Shown piece after piece: positions 16,900 through 26,448 of a DNA stretch of 64,000 nucleotides. The position numbers and the translations under genes were made by a program. How positions within the stretch are numbered: the stretch's first letter is position 1; each line of letters starts with the position of its first letter. Under the pieces are notes generated by a model that was not told the origin of the DNA, searched no databases, and saw only the letters and a list, made by a program, of their open reading frames with translations. Source of the DNA: Lewinella sp. IMCC34191 (GTDB lineage Bacteria > Bacteroidota > Bacteroidia > Chitinophagales > Saprospiraceae). The stretch is from assembly GCF_003390935.1 (NCBI RefSeq), contig NZ_QNQZ01000011.1, forward strand, positions 1 to 64,000. The letters run 5' to 3'.

Positions 16900-18252
16900 T
16901 TAAACCGCAATTAGGTAGACCAGGAATAAGGTGACCGCCGCGGTCAGGCCGAGCACCAGCGACGAAAGTGTCATAAAGCGATAGCCCATCTTCACGTCCA
17001 TGCCCGACAGTCGGGTGACCACCCAGAAGAAGCTATCGTTTGCGTGAGAGACCACCGCCGAACCCGCGCCGATCGCTACGACCACCAGGGCCCGGCTGAG
17101 CCCCTCGGTGAAGCCCAGATCGGGCAGCATGGGAGCCATGATCGAGGCGGTCGTGATGAGCGCTACGGTAGAGGAGCCCTGCGCCGATTTGATCGCCGCG
17201 GCCAGGATGAAGGGGAGCCAGATATTCAGCCGCAGGCCCGCCAGGGCGTCGCCCAAAACAACGGCAATGCCCGAATCCCGCAGAATTTGTCCGAAGACCC
17301 CGCCCGCCCCCGTGATGAGCAAAATGGAAGCGGCACCGGTCAGGGCCTTTCCGATCCAGCCGTCGGTGGAGAACATCTCCTTGCCCAGCCGGCGGGGCAG
17401 CAGCAGGCACAATAGGCAGCCGATCGTCAGCGCGATAAAGGGTTCACCGAGGAAGAAAACGATGCGGGGGGCCAGCGGCAGTGCCCCGTACCCATCCACT
17501 TCGTAGCCACCGAAGGCCGCCAGCATGGAGCGGGTCACGATCAGTATGATGGGTACGAAAATGGGGACCGAAGAAAGCAAGGCGCCCGGCGCGTCCTTCA
17601 GCCGGTCGTCGATGTCGGCCCGCGAAAGGTCCGGGTCCGGGTCGATGTAGGTCGTCGCCACGAAGCGGTGGATGAACAGTAAGCACACCCCGAGTGAAAT
17701 CAGGCTAACCGGAATGCCCAGGAGTAGCACCATGCCCAGGTCCGCTTCCAGGTAGTAAGCGGCCGCGATCGGTCCCGGCGTTGGTGGCACCATGGTATGG
17801 GCGGCCATCAGGCCCATAGCCAGGGCGATGGCGGTACCGGCCAGCGAGAGCCCCGCCTTCTTGGACAGGCTCCGGTTCAGCGGTGCCAGCAGCATGAATC
17901 CGCTATCGGCGAAAACCGGGATCGACACCACCCAGCCGATGAGGCCCATCGAGAGGGTGATGCGCTTCTTACCGGCAAGCCGCAATACGCGATCCGCCAG
18001 CGCGTAGGCCGCGCCGGTATTTTCCAGGAATATTCCGATGATGACGCCCAGAATGATGATCAGCCCGATACCGCCCAGCGTATTACCGAAACCCGCGTTC
18101 ACCGAGGCCACCACCGCGTCGAGGGGCATTCCCGCCAGTATCCCGTAGCCGATCGCCACCAGCATGAGGGCAACGAAGGGATGCACGTCCAGGCGCGCGG
18201 TCAGTAAAATGATCGCGGCAACGCTGAGCAGCAGGAGCAGGACGGTCAGCAT
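16900..18252 (-). CDS. GntP-family aldonate:H+ symporter
   Basis: 450 residues with about 12-14 hydrophobic segments. Features typical of the gluconate permease family are FGNTLGGIGLIIILGVIIG, a VSIPVFADSGF motif, the HTMVPPTPGP loop and SAQGSSTVALITTASI near the C-terminus. GntP members import gluconate, idonate, fructuronate and similar sugar acids. Its place between the pentonate dehydratase (6-nt gap) and the FAH gene (3-nt gap) suggests uptake of xylonate or another pentonate, so oxidation of xylose may happen in the periplasm. That localisation is inference. Confidence 0.85.
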   Translation of the reverse strand: MLTVLLLLLSVAAIILLTARLDVHPFVALMLVAIGYGILAGMPLDAVVASVNAGFGNTLGGIGLIIILGVIIGIFLENTGAAYALADRVLRLAGKKRITLSMGLIGWVVSIPVFADSGFMLLAPLNRSLSKKAGLSLAGTAIALAMGLMAAHTMVPPTPGPIAAAYYLEADLGMVLLLGIPVSLISLGVCLLFIHRFVATTYIDPDPDLSRADIDDRLKDAPGALLSSVPIFVPIILIVTRSMLAAFGGYEVDGYGALPLAPRIVFFLGEPFIALTIGCLLCLLLPRRLGKEMFSTDGWIGKALTGAASILLITGAGGVFGQILRDSGIAVVLGDALAGLRLNIWLPFILAAAIKSAQGSSTVALITTASIMAPMLPDLGFTEGLSRALVVVAIGAGSAVVSHANDSFFWVVTRLSGMDVKMGYRFMTLSSLVLGLTAAVTLFLVYLIAV

Positions 18253-18258
18253 AGCGGA

Positions 18259-19995
18259 TTAGTGTAAGTCGCGGTCGACGGTGGACCCGGACTTTCCGGT
18301 CAGGATGTCCAGGTCGGCCCCCAGTTCCGCCTGCTCGACGTGATCGAGGTAGATGCGGACGTAGCCGCGGGTGGCGCGGAGTTCCGGCGGCGTCCACTCG
18401 GCCTTTCTACGGGCCAGTTCCTCGTCGCTAATCTCCAACTGGAGCAGGCGCTTTTCCACGTCCAGCGTGATCAGGTCGCCGTTCTCCACGATTGCCAGCG
18501 TACCGCCGACGGAAGACTCCGGAGAGACGTGCAGCACTACCGTACCGTAGGCCGTGCCGCTCATGCGCCCGTCGGAGATGCGGACCATATCCTTGACGCC
18601 CTGCTTGAGGATTTTCTCCGGCAGGTCGACGTTGCCCACCTCGGGCATGCCGGGATAGCCTTTGGGGCCGACGCCCTTCAGGACGATGACGCAGTCGGGG
18701 TCGATGTCCAGGTCGGGGTCGTCGATGCGGGCGTGGTAGTCTTCCATGCTCTCGAAGACCACCGCCCGCCCCGTGTGCTTCATCAGGTGAGGGGTGGCGG
18801 CGCTCGGCTTGATGACGGCCCCGTTCTCGCAGAGGTTCCCCTTCAGCACGGCGATGCCGGCGTTCGTTTGCAGCGGCGCGTCGCGGCCTACGATCACGCC
18901 TTCGTTGTAGCACTTCGCGTCCTGGTAATTGGCATCCAGCGATTGGCCGCTGGCCGTGATGACGTCGCGGTGCAGCAGATCGCCCAGCTCCTTCATGACG
19001 ACGCCGAGGCCGCCAGCGTAATAGAAATCTTCCATCAGGAACTTCCCGGAAGGCATCAGGTTAACCAGCAGCGGGACCCCGCTTCCGAGGTGATCGAAAT
19101 CGTCGAGCGTGAGTTCCACCCCTATCCGGCGGGCGATCGCGGTGAGGTGGATGATCAGGTTGGTACTGCCCCCCACGGCCGCGTTGGTCACGATGGCGTT
19201 CTCGAAGGCCTTGCGGGTGAGGATCTTCGACATGGTCAGGTCTTCCTTCACCATGTCGACGATGCGGCGGCCCGAGAGCTGCTGCATGACCCGTTTGCGC
19301 GAGTCGGCGGCGGGGATGGAGGCGATGCCGGGCAGGGTCAGGCCCAGCGCCTCGCTCATGACGGCCATGGTGGAAGCGGTGCCCATCGTGTTACAGTGCC
19401 CGATACTGCGGGCGGCGCAGATCTCGGCTTCGCGCATGTCGTCGGCGCCGAAGTTCTCGTTGGTCTGCTTTTCCTTGATCATCCAGTTGAAGGAACCGGA
19501 ACCGATCGTCTCGCCGCGGAAACGCCCGTTGAGCATGGGGCCGCCGGGCACCACGATGGTGGGTAGGTCCACGCTACACGCGCCCATAATGGTCGAGGGG
19601 GTGGTCTTATCGCAGCCGGTCAGGAGCACCACCCCGTCCAGGGGGTTGGCCCGGATGGACTCTTCGGTGTCCATGCTCGCCAGGTTGCGGAAGAGCATGG
19701 TCGTGGGGCGCATGATGGTTTCCCCCAGCGACATGACCGGAAACTCCAACGGGAAGCCGCCGGCCTCGATGACGCCGCGTTTCACGCGCTCGGCCACTTC
19801 GCGGAGATGGCCGTTGCAGGGGGTCAGGTCCGACCAGGTATTACAGATCCCGATGACCGGCCGGCCACGGAAGTAATCGTCCGGGTAGCCCTGGTTGCGC
19901 ATCCAGGAGCGGTGGACGAAGCCCATTTTGTCGTTTCCTCCGAACCATTCCTGGCTGCGGAGCCCTTTCTTGTCTTCTTGCATAATCGATTTCAA
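18259..19995 (-). CDS. Pentonate (D-xylonate/L-arabinonate) dehydratase, IlvD/Edd family
   Basis: 578 residues. The three cysteines that bind the Fe-S cluster in this family are Cys60 (LTPCNGHL), Cys128 (TGCDKTTPS) and Cys201 (GHCNTMGTAS). The opening SQEWFGGNDKMGFVHRSWM and the GNPxDGVVLL-like stretch are typical of sugar-acid dehydratases, not of IlvD proper. It would turn xylonate or arabinonate into 2-keto-3-deoxypentonate. The following FAH-type dehydratase favours D-xylonate, since L-arabinonate routes normally use a DapA-family enzyme at that step. The start could also be Met5. It is 37 nt downstream of the GH10 gene and the first metabolic gene of the operon. Confidence 0.85.
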   Translation of the reverse strand: MKSIMQEDKKGLRSQEWFGGNDKMGFVHRSWMRNQGYPDDYFRGRPVIGICNTWSDLTPCNGHLREVAERVKRGVIEAGGFPLEFPVMSLGETIMRPTTMLFRNLASMDTEESIRANPLDGVVLLTGCDKTTPSTIMGACSVDLPTIVVPGGPMLNGRFRGETIGSGSFNWMIKEKQTNENFGADDMREAEICAARSIGHCNTMGTASTMAVMSEALGLTLPGIASIPAADSRKRVMQQLSGRRIVDMVKEDLTMSKILTRKAFENAIVTNAAVGGSTNLIIHLTAIARRIGVELTLDDFDHLGSGVPLLVNLMPSGKFLMEDFYYAGGLGVVMKELGDLLHRDVITASGQSLDANYQDAKCYNEGVIVGRDAPLQTNAGIAVLKGNLCENGAVIKPSAATPHLMKHTGRAVVFESMEDYHARIDDPDLDIDPDCVIVLKGVGPKGYPGMPEVGNVDLPEKILKQGVKDMVRISDGRMSGTAYGTVVLHVSPESSVGGTLAIVENGDLITLDVEKRLLQLEISDEELARRKAEWTPPELRATRGYVRIYLDHVEQAELGADLDILTGKSGSTVDRDLH

Positions 19996-20032
19996 TATAG
20001 CTAAGTGGCCGCGGGGCCGAACAGGAAATAAA

Positions 20033-21190
20033 TCAGTCCTCCTCCGTCGGGATGGCCAACAGGGTCTCGACGAGCGGCTTTGGCGTCAGATCGCGGTTGT
20101 AGGGCAGCACGTAGTTCGTCCGGTTCGGAATGGGGTAATCGTTCTTCCAGGACATATCGTCGTGTACCCCCCAGAAAGTGACGCGGTCGATCTTGTCCCG
20201 CTTGCGGTAGAAGATCTCGAAGAGCTCCCGGTAGCGGTCGGTGAGCTGTTGTTGTACCTCGTCGGGCAGGCCGTCCGCGTAGGGGTCGAGGTATTCCTTG
20301 AATTCCTCCAGCTGGAACTGGGGGTGCATCATGCCGGTGCCGATAATTTGTCCCTCGCGGGTCAGCGGCAGCACGTCCACGTCCAGCTCGGTGATCATCA
20401 CCTTTACCCCCAGGGAGGCAAAGGAGTCAATGGCCGCCTCGATGTATTCGTTCTTCGGGAAGTTCAGCCCCCAGTGTCCCTGGATGCCGATGCCGTCGAC
20501 ACGGATGCCGGCTTCCTGTAGCATCCGGACCATCCGGACGATGCCGTCGCGCTTGGTTGGTCGCCAGGCGTTGAAGTCGTTGTAGTATAGTTCGGTACCC
20601 GGGGCGTACTGCTCGGCGTAGCGGAAAGCCAGTTTAACCAGGGTATCGCCGTTGCCGATCCCCTCTACCCAGGTGGTGGGGCGGTAGGAGCCGTCGTTAT
20701 CGACCACTTCGTTGACCACGTCCCAGGCATCGACCTTTCCGGCGTAGCGTCCGGCGACCGCCTCGATGTGAGAGCGGAGCCGTTCGGCCTGCTCCCCGGG
20801 GCTGTTGGGCTCGCCGGCTTCGTTGGTGAAGAACCACTCCGGCGTCTGGTTGTGCCAGATCAGGGTGTGCCCTACGAGGAACATATCGTTCGCCTTCCCG
20901 AATTCGATGAACTCGTCGGCCGGGGCCCAGTTGTACTCGCCCGGCTCGGGGTTGATCAGCGCGGCCTTCATGACGTTCTCCACCGTGACGGCGTTGAATT
21001 GCTCGCGGATGATGCGCGCCACCGCCGAGTCCCGGCCGGAGGTAATGCCGGGGTTGACGGCCGTCCCCACCTGGAACGCGCCCTCGTAGGCGGAACGCAA
21101 ACTCGACTTCGGGGATGAGGTCTCTACCTGCGCTCCGGCGCAAAAAGAGAAAAGAATCAGTAGGGGTGTGAGAAAACGCATGTCGACCAT
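20033..21190 (-). CDS. GH10 endo-1,4-beta-xylanase
   Basis: 385 residues. A signal peptide ends near SFCAGAQ (a lipobox-like Cys17 allows a lipoprotein), followed by a single GH10 TIM barrel. The acid/base is Glu161 (DAWDVVNEV) and the nucleophile Glu269 (MITELDVDV); GHTLIWHNQTPEWF and IQGHWGL are further family motifs. It cleaves internal xylan bonds and should generate xylo-oligosaccharides for the SusC/SusD system. Start is ATG 21190 or Met4; a TATTTTGG box lies 4 nt before the first, which favours it. It begins a tight operon with the pentonate catabolic genes. Confidence 0.92.
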   Translation of the reverse strand: MVDMRFLTPLLILFSFCAGAQVETSSPKSSLRSAYEGAFQVGTAVNPGITSGRDSAVARIIREQFNAVTVENVMKAALINPEPGEYNWAPADEFIEFGKANDMFLVGHTLIWHNQTPEWFFTNEAGEPNSPGEQAERLRSHIEAVAGRYAGKVDAWDVVNEVVDNDGSYRPTTWVEGIGNGDTLVKLAFRYAEQYAPGTELYYNDFNAWRPTKRDGIVRMVRMLQEAGIRVDGIGIQGHWGLNFPKNEYIEAAIDSFASLGVKVMITELDVDVLPLTREGQIIGTGMMHPQFQLEEFKEYLDPYADGLPDEVQQQLTDRYRELFEIFYRKRDKIDRVTFWGVHDDMSWKNDYPIPNRTNYVLPYNRDLTPKPLVETLLAIPTEED

Positions 21191-21241
21191 ACCGCCAAAA
21201 TAGGAAAAAAGCCGCCCCAGACAATCGAATGCGTAAAAAGT

Positions 21242-22468
21242 CTACTTCCGCCCCCGTTCGTACGCCCAAACCGCCCGCCCCAGCCGCCCGAAGAAGGGCA
21301 GGCCGTCCCGTTCGTATTCGTAAGCGCCGTCGTTGTATATGCGGTTGGCGTTAGTATGAATGGTCCCGGCCAGGATGAATTCCACGTCGCCGTCGGTGAT
21401 GTAGGCCACGTCGGTTAGATAGCCGTAGGCCCAGCCGACCTTGTTCAGGATACGGACATTGTCGGGGATGCGGACGTCCTCCTGCCGGTCGCCGTAGATC
21501 CAGAATTTGACGTAGTTATCGGGCTCGGCGTAGCGCGGCGACGAACTTTCCCGCGGACGTTGGCCCATCGCTTCCCGGAGCAGCGCGTAATCGCTCGAAT
21601 CCAGCCGGAAGGGGTCGTTCGCAGCCTCGGGCACGACGATGCGCAGCAGGATATCGTGCAGGTTGCGTAGCGACAGGTAGTTTTTGTGCGTAAAGTCGAA
21701 GGCTCCGTCGATCAGCGTATCGTTGCGCGTGTAGCCTACGCCTCGCTGCTGGTCTTGCACCCGGGGGAGCGGGTCGTAGTACGGATCGTAGCGTTCACCG
21801 GTTTGGTACAGGGTCTCGTAGCCGTCGGCGAAGCGTACCGGATTAAGGCAGGCGTGGCCCTCCGTATCGAAGCCCCCCACCCCGACCCGGTGGAGGATGC
21901 GCCCGCCATCGATGCCGGCACGGTGCAGCGCATCGTTGACGTAGGTCGGGCCGAGCCACTCGAAGAGGCGGTTGTAGGCATCGTTGTCGCTCACCAAAAA
22001 GATCTTGCGGACGTACTGCTCCACGCTGGGCAGGCCGGTAATACTGCTCGTATCGGCGGAGACGGATGTTTGCGGCGCAGCGCAGGTAGAAACCCCTTTC
22101 CCGTGAAACATGGGCGTTCCTTCGTCCAGACCTCTCACCCCCAGTTCGTGGAGCCGTTGGAGGGCCAGGGCGGCTACCGGCATCTTGACGGTGCTGGCGG
22201 GGTAGAAATACTGGGAGGAATCCGCGCCCCAGCGGTGGGTAGACAATTCAATGCGACCGTCGTCCTTTCGGTCGATGCGGGTGTAGAGCACCTGGATCTC
22301 GAAGCTGTCTACCCCGTCGATCCACCGGCTCAGGCTATCGCGGTTCTCTTCGATGATGCTTTCCAGTACGTTGGCCTGCGCCGTAAGCCGGCTTCCCGGG
22401 CGGGCAACCAATGAAAGCAGTAGCAGTAAAGTGGAAAGACAGCAGGCTTGTCGCATCGGGTGAAGCAA
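21242..22468 (-). CDS. Class A beta-lactamase-like exported serine hydrolase
   Basis: 408 residues with a signal peptide (about 1-31). The penicillin-binding fold motifs are in order: SxxK at Ser92-Lys95 (YPASTVKMP), SDN at 160-162 (FLVSDNDAYN) and a KxG motif (NKVGWAYG) near the C-terminus. This places it in the Beta-lactamase2 family. True class A enzymes have KTG, and spacing here is longer than usual (68 residues from the active Ser to SDN, against about 60), so antibiotic hydrolysis is not assured. It lies between GH43 and GH10 inside the xylan locus (51 nt before GH10); a role on acylated substrates or cell wall is possible but unsupported. Confidence 0.7.
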   Translation of the reverse strand: MLHPMRQACCLSTLLLLLSLVARPGSRLTAQANVLESIIEENRDSLSRWIDGVDSFEIQVLYTRIDRKDDGRIELSTHRWGADSSQYFYPASTVKMPVAALALQRLHELGVRGLDEGTPMFHGKGVSTCAAPQTSVSADTSSITGLPSVEQYVRKIFLVSDNDAYNRLFEWLGPTYVNDALHRAGIDGGRILHRVGVGGFDTEGHACLNPVRFADGYETLYQTGERYDPYYDPLPRVQDQQRGVGYTRNDTLIDGAFDFTHKNYLSLRNLHDILLRIVVPEAANDPFRLDSSDYALLREAMGQRPRESSSPRYAEPDNYVKFWIYGDRQEDVRIPDNVRILNKVGWAYGYLTDVAYITDGDVEFILAGTIHTNANRIYNDGAYEYERDGLPFFGRLGRAVWAYERGRK

Positions 22469-22609
22469 TTGCAGGTTGATCGCCGAATGGTTATCCGACC
22501 GTCCCCAAGCTAGACTGTAATATTAGCTTTTCCAATTCAGGTATTACGGGTGATTTATTCTTCGCCCTTCGGCCGTAGGAAAGGTCCCGTTCTAAAAGAA
22601 GCATAACAT

Positions 22610-22649
22610 AAAAAGGGTCACCGCCCCGAAATCCGGAACGGTGACCCTT
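22610..22649 (-). terminator. Rho-independent terminator after the GH43 gene
   Basis: Arms AAGGGTCACCG and CGGTGACCCTT flank a 14-nt loop, and on the minus strand the stem runs into TTTTT. It lies 36 nt beyond the GH43 stop and would separate the susCD-GH43 unit from the beta-lactamase-like/GH10/catabolic unit. Confidence 0.85.
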
Positions 22650-22685
22650 CGGATGTATCCCATCCGGAAGGATGGGAGAAGCGCA

Positions 22686-24362
22686 CTATTCGTTTACGAT
22701 CTCCACGTAGTCGAATACGGCACTGTTGGAGGAGCTTTCTCCGCCCGCGGTAGCGTACAGTCCGTACATACAGCCGGTAAAGCCACCGGCGGTTTCGGTA
22801 CTGAGGTACTTGGCGTCAACGCCATCCGCAAGGGACGCATAGGTTTCGCCGTCCTCGCTGTAGAGGAAGTTGTATACGTCTTCGCGTGCTTCAACCTTCA
22901 GGTGGACCCCTTCGGCGGTGTAGGGTACCTCGGCGAGTGTCTCCTGGCCGTCGCGGGTCTGCTTGATCAGTTGTAGCTGATCGGCAGTTTTATTGACGAA
23001 GTAGTAGTGGGTTTCGCTCTGCAGGATGACGACCCCGGCCTGCTCGTTGGCTGACTCCGGCTCGAAATCCAGATAGGTAGCGAAAGATCCGGTAAGGTGG
23101 GTCTGCCGCCGCAGCATCAGGGATGGGTTGTCCCGGATATCGATGGTTTCGGGGCGCAATTCCATGCTCAGGGTTCCCTCGTCCGTGTCGAGGTCGTACC
23201 ATTGCTCCCGGACGTTGCGCAGGAACATCCAGCGGGCGTCCAGTGGCGCATCAAAGTCGATGCGGTAGGTGAATTCGCCGTTGAGCGGAACGGGTGACGG
23301 GCTGGTGGCACCGGTATTCGGCAGGGGGTACTCGTACTGGACGGCTTCGAAGTCGGGGTTGATGATGGGCCAGCCATCTTCGGTCCACTCCACGGGGGCC
23401 AGGAAGGTTTCCCGCCCGGTATTGAAGTAGTTTCCTTCGTACGGACGGCAGGCCAGGAAGACCGCCCACCACTCCCCGGAGGGTAGCTCCACCATATCGG
23501 CGTGGCCGACGGTGGTGATCGGGTTGGGGCGTTCCGGGTCCAGCGTACGGGCCGTGATGATCGGGTTGTTTTCGTAGGGGACGAAGTCGTCCGTCAGGTT
23601 CTTTGCCCGGAAGACCACCTCGGAGTGGTTGTAGGCGGTGCCACCTTCAGCGCACATCAGGTAGTAGTAGCCTTTGGTCTTATAGATGTGGGGGGCTTCG
23701 ATCCACACCGGCTCCTGGCTGATGTCCGATCCTCCGTTTACCAGCAAGCGTTCCTCGCCGATCGGCTTAAAGGTGTCGGGGTCCAACTCGCGCATGCGGA
23801 TCGTGCGGTGGCCATCGTAAAGTGGCTCGTTGTTCGGCGCGCCCAGGTTATAGACGACGTACACTTTACCGTCGTCGTCAAAGAAGAGGCTGGGATCGAT
23901 GCCCCCGTTCAGCTCCGGTAACCAGATCGGTTCGGACCAGGGGCCGGCGGGGTCCTGGGTGCGGGAAACGAAATTACCGTACCCATCGATCAGGGTGCAG
24001 ATAACGTAGAACCAACCGTCGTGGTGGGTGATGGCCGGCGCGAAGAAGCCGCGGGTAATGCGCTGCTCGTCGAGGTTCATCTGCTGGTTGGTGTCCAGGA
24101 CGGCTCCGATCTGTTCCCAGTTGACCAAATCCTTGCTGTGCATGATGGGCAGCCCCGGAAAGTAGCCGAAGGTGGAGGTAGTCAGGTAATAATCATCCCC
24201 TACCCTACAGATGCTGGGATCAGGGTTAAATCCGGCGAGTATTGGATTCTGAAAGGTAGCGGCGGCAGGGGTCGTTCCTTCCACCTCCGCATCACCGGTC
24301 CGCTGGCAGGAAACCAGGATGGAAGCGAGGAGGCCGATTACGAATAAATAGCGGAGCATCAT
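22686..24362 (-). CDS. GH43 beta-xylosidase/arabinofuranosidase lipoprotein
   Basis: 558 residues. The lipobox LVSC (Cys19) predicts a lipoprotein. The five-bladed GH43 propeller holds Asp48 (NPDPS, base), Asp in GGIDPSLFFDDDG (pKa modulator) and Glu in WIEAPHIY (acid). A C-terminal beta-sandwich from about residue 350 (FTYRIDFDAPLDARWMFLR...) is the GH43_C2-type module found in beta-xylosidases. It would trim xylo-oligosaccharides or remove arabinose at the cell surface or in the periplasm. It follows susD after 128 nt containing a hairpin, so its level may differ from susCD. Confidence 0.9.
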   Translation of the reverse strand: MMLRYLFVIGLLASILVSCQRTGDAEVEGTTPAAATFQNPILAGFNPDPSICRVGDDYYLTTSTFGYFPGLPIMHSKDLVNWEQIGAVLDTNQQMNLDEQRITRGFFAPAITHHDGWFYVICTLIDGYGNFVSRTQDPAGPWSEPIWLPELNGGIDPSLFFDDDGKVYVVYNLGAPNNEPLYDGHRTIRMRELDPDTFKPIGEERLLVNGGSDISQEPVWIEAPHIYKTKGYYYLMCAEGGTAYNHSEVVFRAKNLTDDFVPYENNPIITARTLDPERPNPITTVGHADMVELPSGEWWAVFLACRPYEGNYFNTGRETFLAPVEWTEDGWPIINPDFEAVQYEYPLPNTGATSPSPVPLNGEFTYRIDFDAPLDARWMFLRNVREQWYDLDTDEGTLSMELRPETIDIRDNPSLMLRRQTHLTGSFATYLDFEPESANEQAGVVILQSETHYYFVNKTADQLQLIKQTRDGQETLAEVPYTAEGVHLKVEAREDVYNFLYSEDGETYASLADGVDAKYLSTETAGGFTGCMYGLYATAGGESSSNSAVFDYVEIVNE

Positions 24363-24428
24363 AGATAGAAGTTAAGGAGTGCGGCGAAGTACCGGCTGAA
24401 AAGTAGAATTGGCCTTCGTCAAAATATT

Positions 24429-24460
24429 GAATCAGCCCTGTCTGACGACAGAGCTGATTC
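24429..24460 (-). terminator. Hairpin between susD and GH43 (possible attenuator)
   Basis: GAATCAGC and GCTGATTC pair, with CTGTC/GACAG inside and a 4-nt loop. On the minus strand it is followed by an AT-rich stretch (AATATTTTG) rather than a clean T-run. It could be a partial terminator or mRNA-stabilising hairpin that raises susCD over downstream genes. Confidence 0.55.
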
Positions 24461-24490
24461 AGAGGTAAGAAGTATGGGGTTACGGCAAGA

Positions 24491-26437
24491 TTAGTCGTAT
24501 CCCGGGTTCTGGTAAGCATCCTTCATGCCCTCATCGAACTCCATACCGTCGAGCTGTCCCTGCGGAATGGGACGGAGGTACAGGTAGGGTTCGATGTCGC
24601 GCTCGAAGGTCTCGGCGGTGTGGTCGCCATAATTACGTCCGGCGATCGAGTACTCTCCGGCCAGTTCTTCCCAGGTCTGGGTCCGTACCAGGTCGTACCA
24701 GCGAATGCCTTCGGCGTAGTACTCGCGCGAGCGTTCCATCAGCAGGAATTCAATATCGGGATCCTCGGGGGTAGCCTCGGTGAGCTGCTCGCTGAAGTCG
24801 GCAACGTAGACCGAATCCGCGCCGTTGTCGTAGCGCCACATGCCCGCGCGAGCGCGGATGACGTTCAGCAGCTCGCGAGCGCTGTAGCCGGACTGCGTCG
24901 TAGCACCCTTGATGGCTGCTTCCGCAGCGACGAAGTATAGCTCCGAGAACTTGGCGATATTGAACGGACGGGTGCTGCCGGCGTTGGGCTGGCCGAGTCC
25001 GTCACCGTTGTCGGTGCGGTAGGTACCTAACTTCCAGAGTCCGGGGTAGACTACCCGACTGATGCCGAGGGGGTCGATGACGAAGTCCGAGCGGCCGGGC
25101 AGCGTACCGGCACCGATACCGTTGAGGCCCGCGCCTTCGGGGTAGTCGATGTCGGCGTTCGGCTCATCCAAAAAGGTGAGGATGGCGTCACCGGGGCTTA
25201 CGGGCAGCCCGTTGGCATTGTAAAGTACGTCCTCGGGTACGCCGCCCTTCGGCCAGTTACCGCGGTAGACCGTGGTAAAGGTTCCGTCGTAGCGGCTGTC
25301 CTGATCCTTATTTTCGAAGGTCTCGGTCACTACGTCGACGGTGGGTGCCATACGCGTCCAGGGGCGGCCCAGGGGCTGCGCGGCTTCGCGTTGTACGGAA
25401 GAAACGGTATTGGTAAAGTCGGGATCCAGTCCGCTACGAATAACCGTGTAGTTCCAGGTCAGCATCCAGACGGCAAAGTTGTCCGGCGCGCCGCCGCTGC
25501 CGTAGGTGAGACTGCCGCCGTTGTAGAATTCGCTTTCCTCGGTGTGGTCGGCATACAGCATGATTTCACTATTGCGGTCGTTGGGCGCGTAGTGAACGTC
25601 GTAGAAGGTCGGCTGCAGCGAGAAAATCCCGGGGTTCTCGATACCCGAGATGGCCATATTGTAGGCCTCCTGGAAGTACCATTCGGCGTCGTGACCGTCG
25701 GGGTCGGTACGGCTGGTTTCGGGGTAGGTCGGGATATTGTTCGGGTTCTGCAGCCACCATCCGTAGGTCAGGTAGGCCTTGGCCAGCATCAGACGAGCGA
25801 GGGGTTTAGTGACCGCGCCGGTTACGCGGGGTGCGTCCGGCAGGTCCTCTACCGCCCGTAGCAGGTCGGGGAAAACAGCTAGCGTGTACACTTCGGGCAC
25901 GGTATTCCGGGTGGAGACGCGCACGGGGTTCGTGTTGAAGGTCAGGGGACCGGAACCCAGGTCGAGCGGAACGCCGCCGTAGGTTTGCACCAGGTTGAAG
26001 TAATCGAAGGCGCGGAAAAAGCGTGCTTCCGCGATCAGCGCGTCCGAGATACCCACTTCCTGGGCATTCTCGATGATGCCGCTGGCGGTGTTGATGTTGC
26101 CGAAGGCCGTTCCCCACAGAATAGCCGCGGGGTACCAGGTGGAGTTCAGCTCCCCCTGTCCGGTCAGGTCGGCGACCAGGAAGTTCCCGTCCGCGCTCTG
26201 CGCGTAGGTGGCTTCGTCGGTACCCGTGATCAGGCCGTTATAGTAATAAGCCTGACCGTACAGGCTACGCAGGTTAGCGTAAAGGGCGGTAAGGCCACCC
26301 TGTACGCCCCTTTCGGTCTGGAAAAATCCGGGTTCGTAGAAGTCCCGTGGTTGTTCCTCCAGCACGTCCTGACAGCCGGCCGCGAAGACGACCACCGCCA
26401 GGGAGGCGAGGATGTTTTTTAGTGATTGGCGTTTCAT
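24491..26437 (-). CDS. SusD/RagB-family glycan-binding lipoprotein
   Basis: 648 residues. The lipoprotein signal ends at AAGC (Cys22), followed by LEEQPRDFYEPGFFQTERG, the usual SusD N-terminus. Helical TPR-like pairs and a C-terminal half ending in LRPIPQGQLDGM and NPGY complete the family pattern. SusD proteins sit on the outer face of the outer membrane as a lid for the SusC channel and capture oligosaccharides. The start is 11 nt after the susC stop. The GH10, GH30 and GH43 neighbours imply xylo-oligosaccharide as ligand. Confidence 0.93.
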   Translation of the reverse strand: MKRQSLKNILASLAVVVFAAGCQDVLEEQPRDFYEPGFFQTERGVQGGLTALYANLRSLYGQAYYYNGLITGTDEATYAQSADGNFLVADLTGQGELNSTWYPAAILWGTAFGNINTASGIIENAQEVGISDALIAEARFFRAFDYFNLVQTYGGVPLDLGSGPLTFNTNPVRVSTRNTVPEVYTLAVFPDLLRAVEDLPDAPRVTGAVTKPLARLMLAKAYLTYGWWLQNPNNIPTYPETSRTDPDGHDAEWYFQEAYNMAISGIENPGIFSLQPTFYDVHYAPNDRNSEIMLYADHTEESEFYNGGSLTYGSGGAPDNFAVWMLTWNYTVIRSGLDPDFTNTVSSVQREAAQPLGRPWTRMAPTVDVVTETFENKDQDSRYDGTFTTVYRGNWPKGGVPEDVLYNANGLPVSPGDAILTFLDEPNADIDYPEGAGLNGIGAGTLPGRSDFVIDPLGISRVVYPGLWKLGTYRTDNGDGLGQPNAGSTRPFNIAKFSELYFVAAEAAIKGATTQSGYSARELLNVIRARAGMWRYDNGADSVYVADFSEQLTEATPEDPDIEFLLMERSREYYAEGIRWYDLVRTQTWEELAGEYSIAGRNYGDHTAETFERDIEPYLYLRPIPQGQLDGMEFDEGMKDAYQNPGYD

Positions 26438-26448
26438 GATTCGACAGT

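Noticed and set aside
18340..19566. 408-codon plus-strand open frame opposite the pentonate dehydratase
   Set aside because: Antisense shadow of a gene with intact Fe-S cysteines and family motifs.
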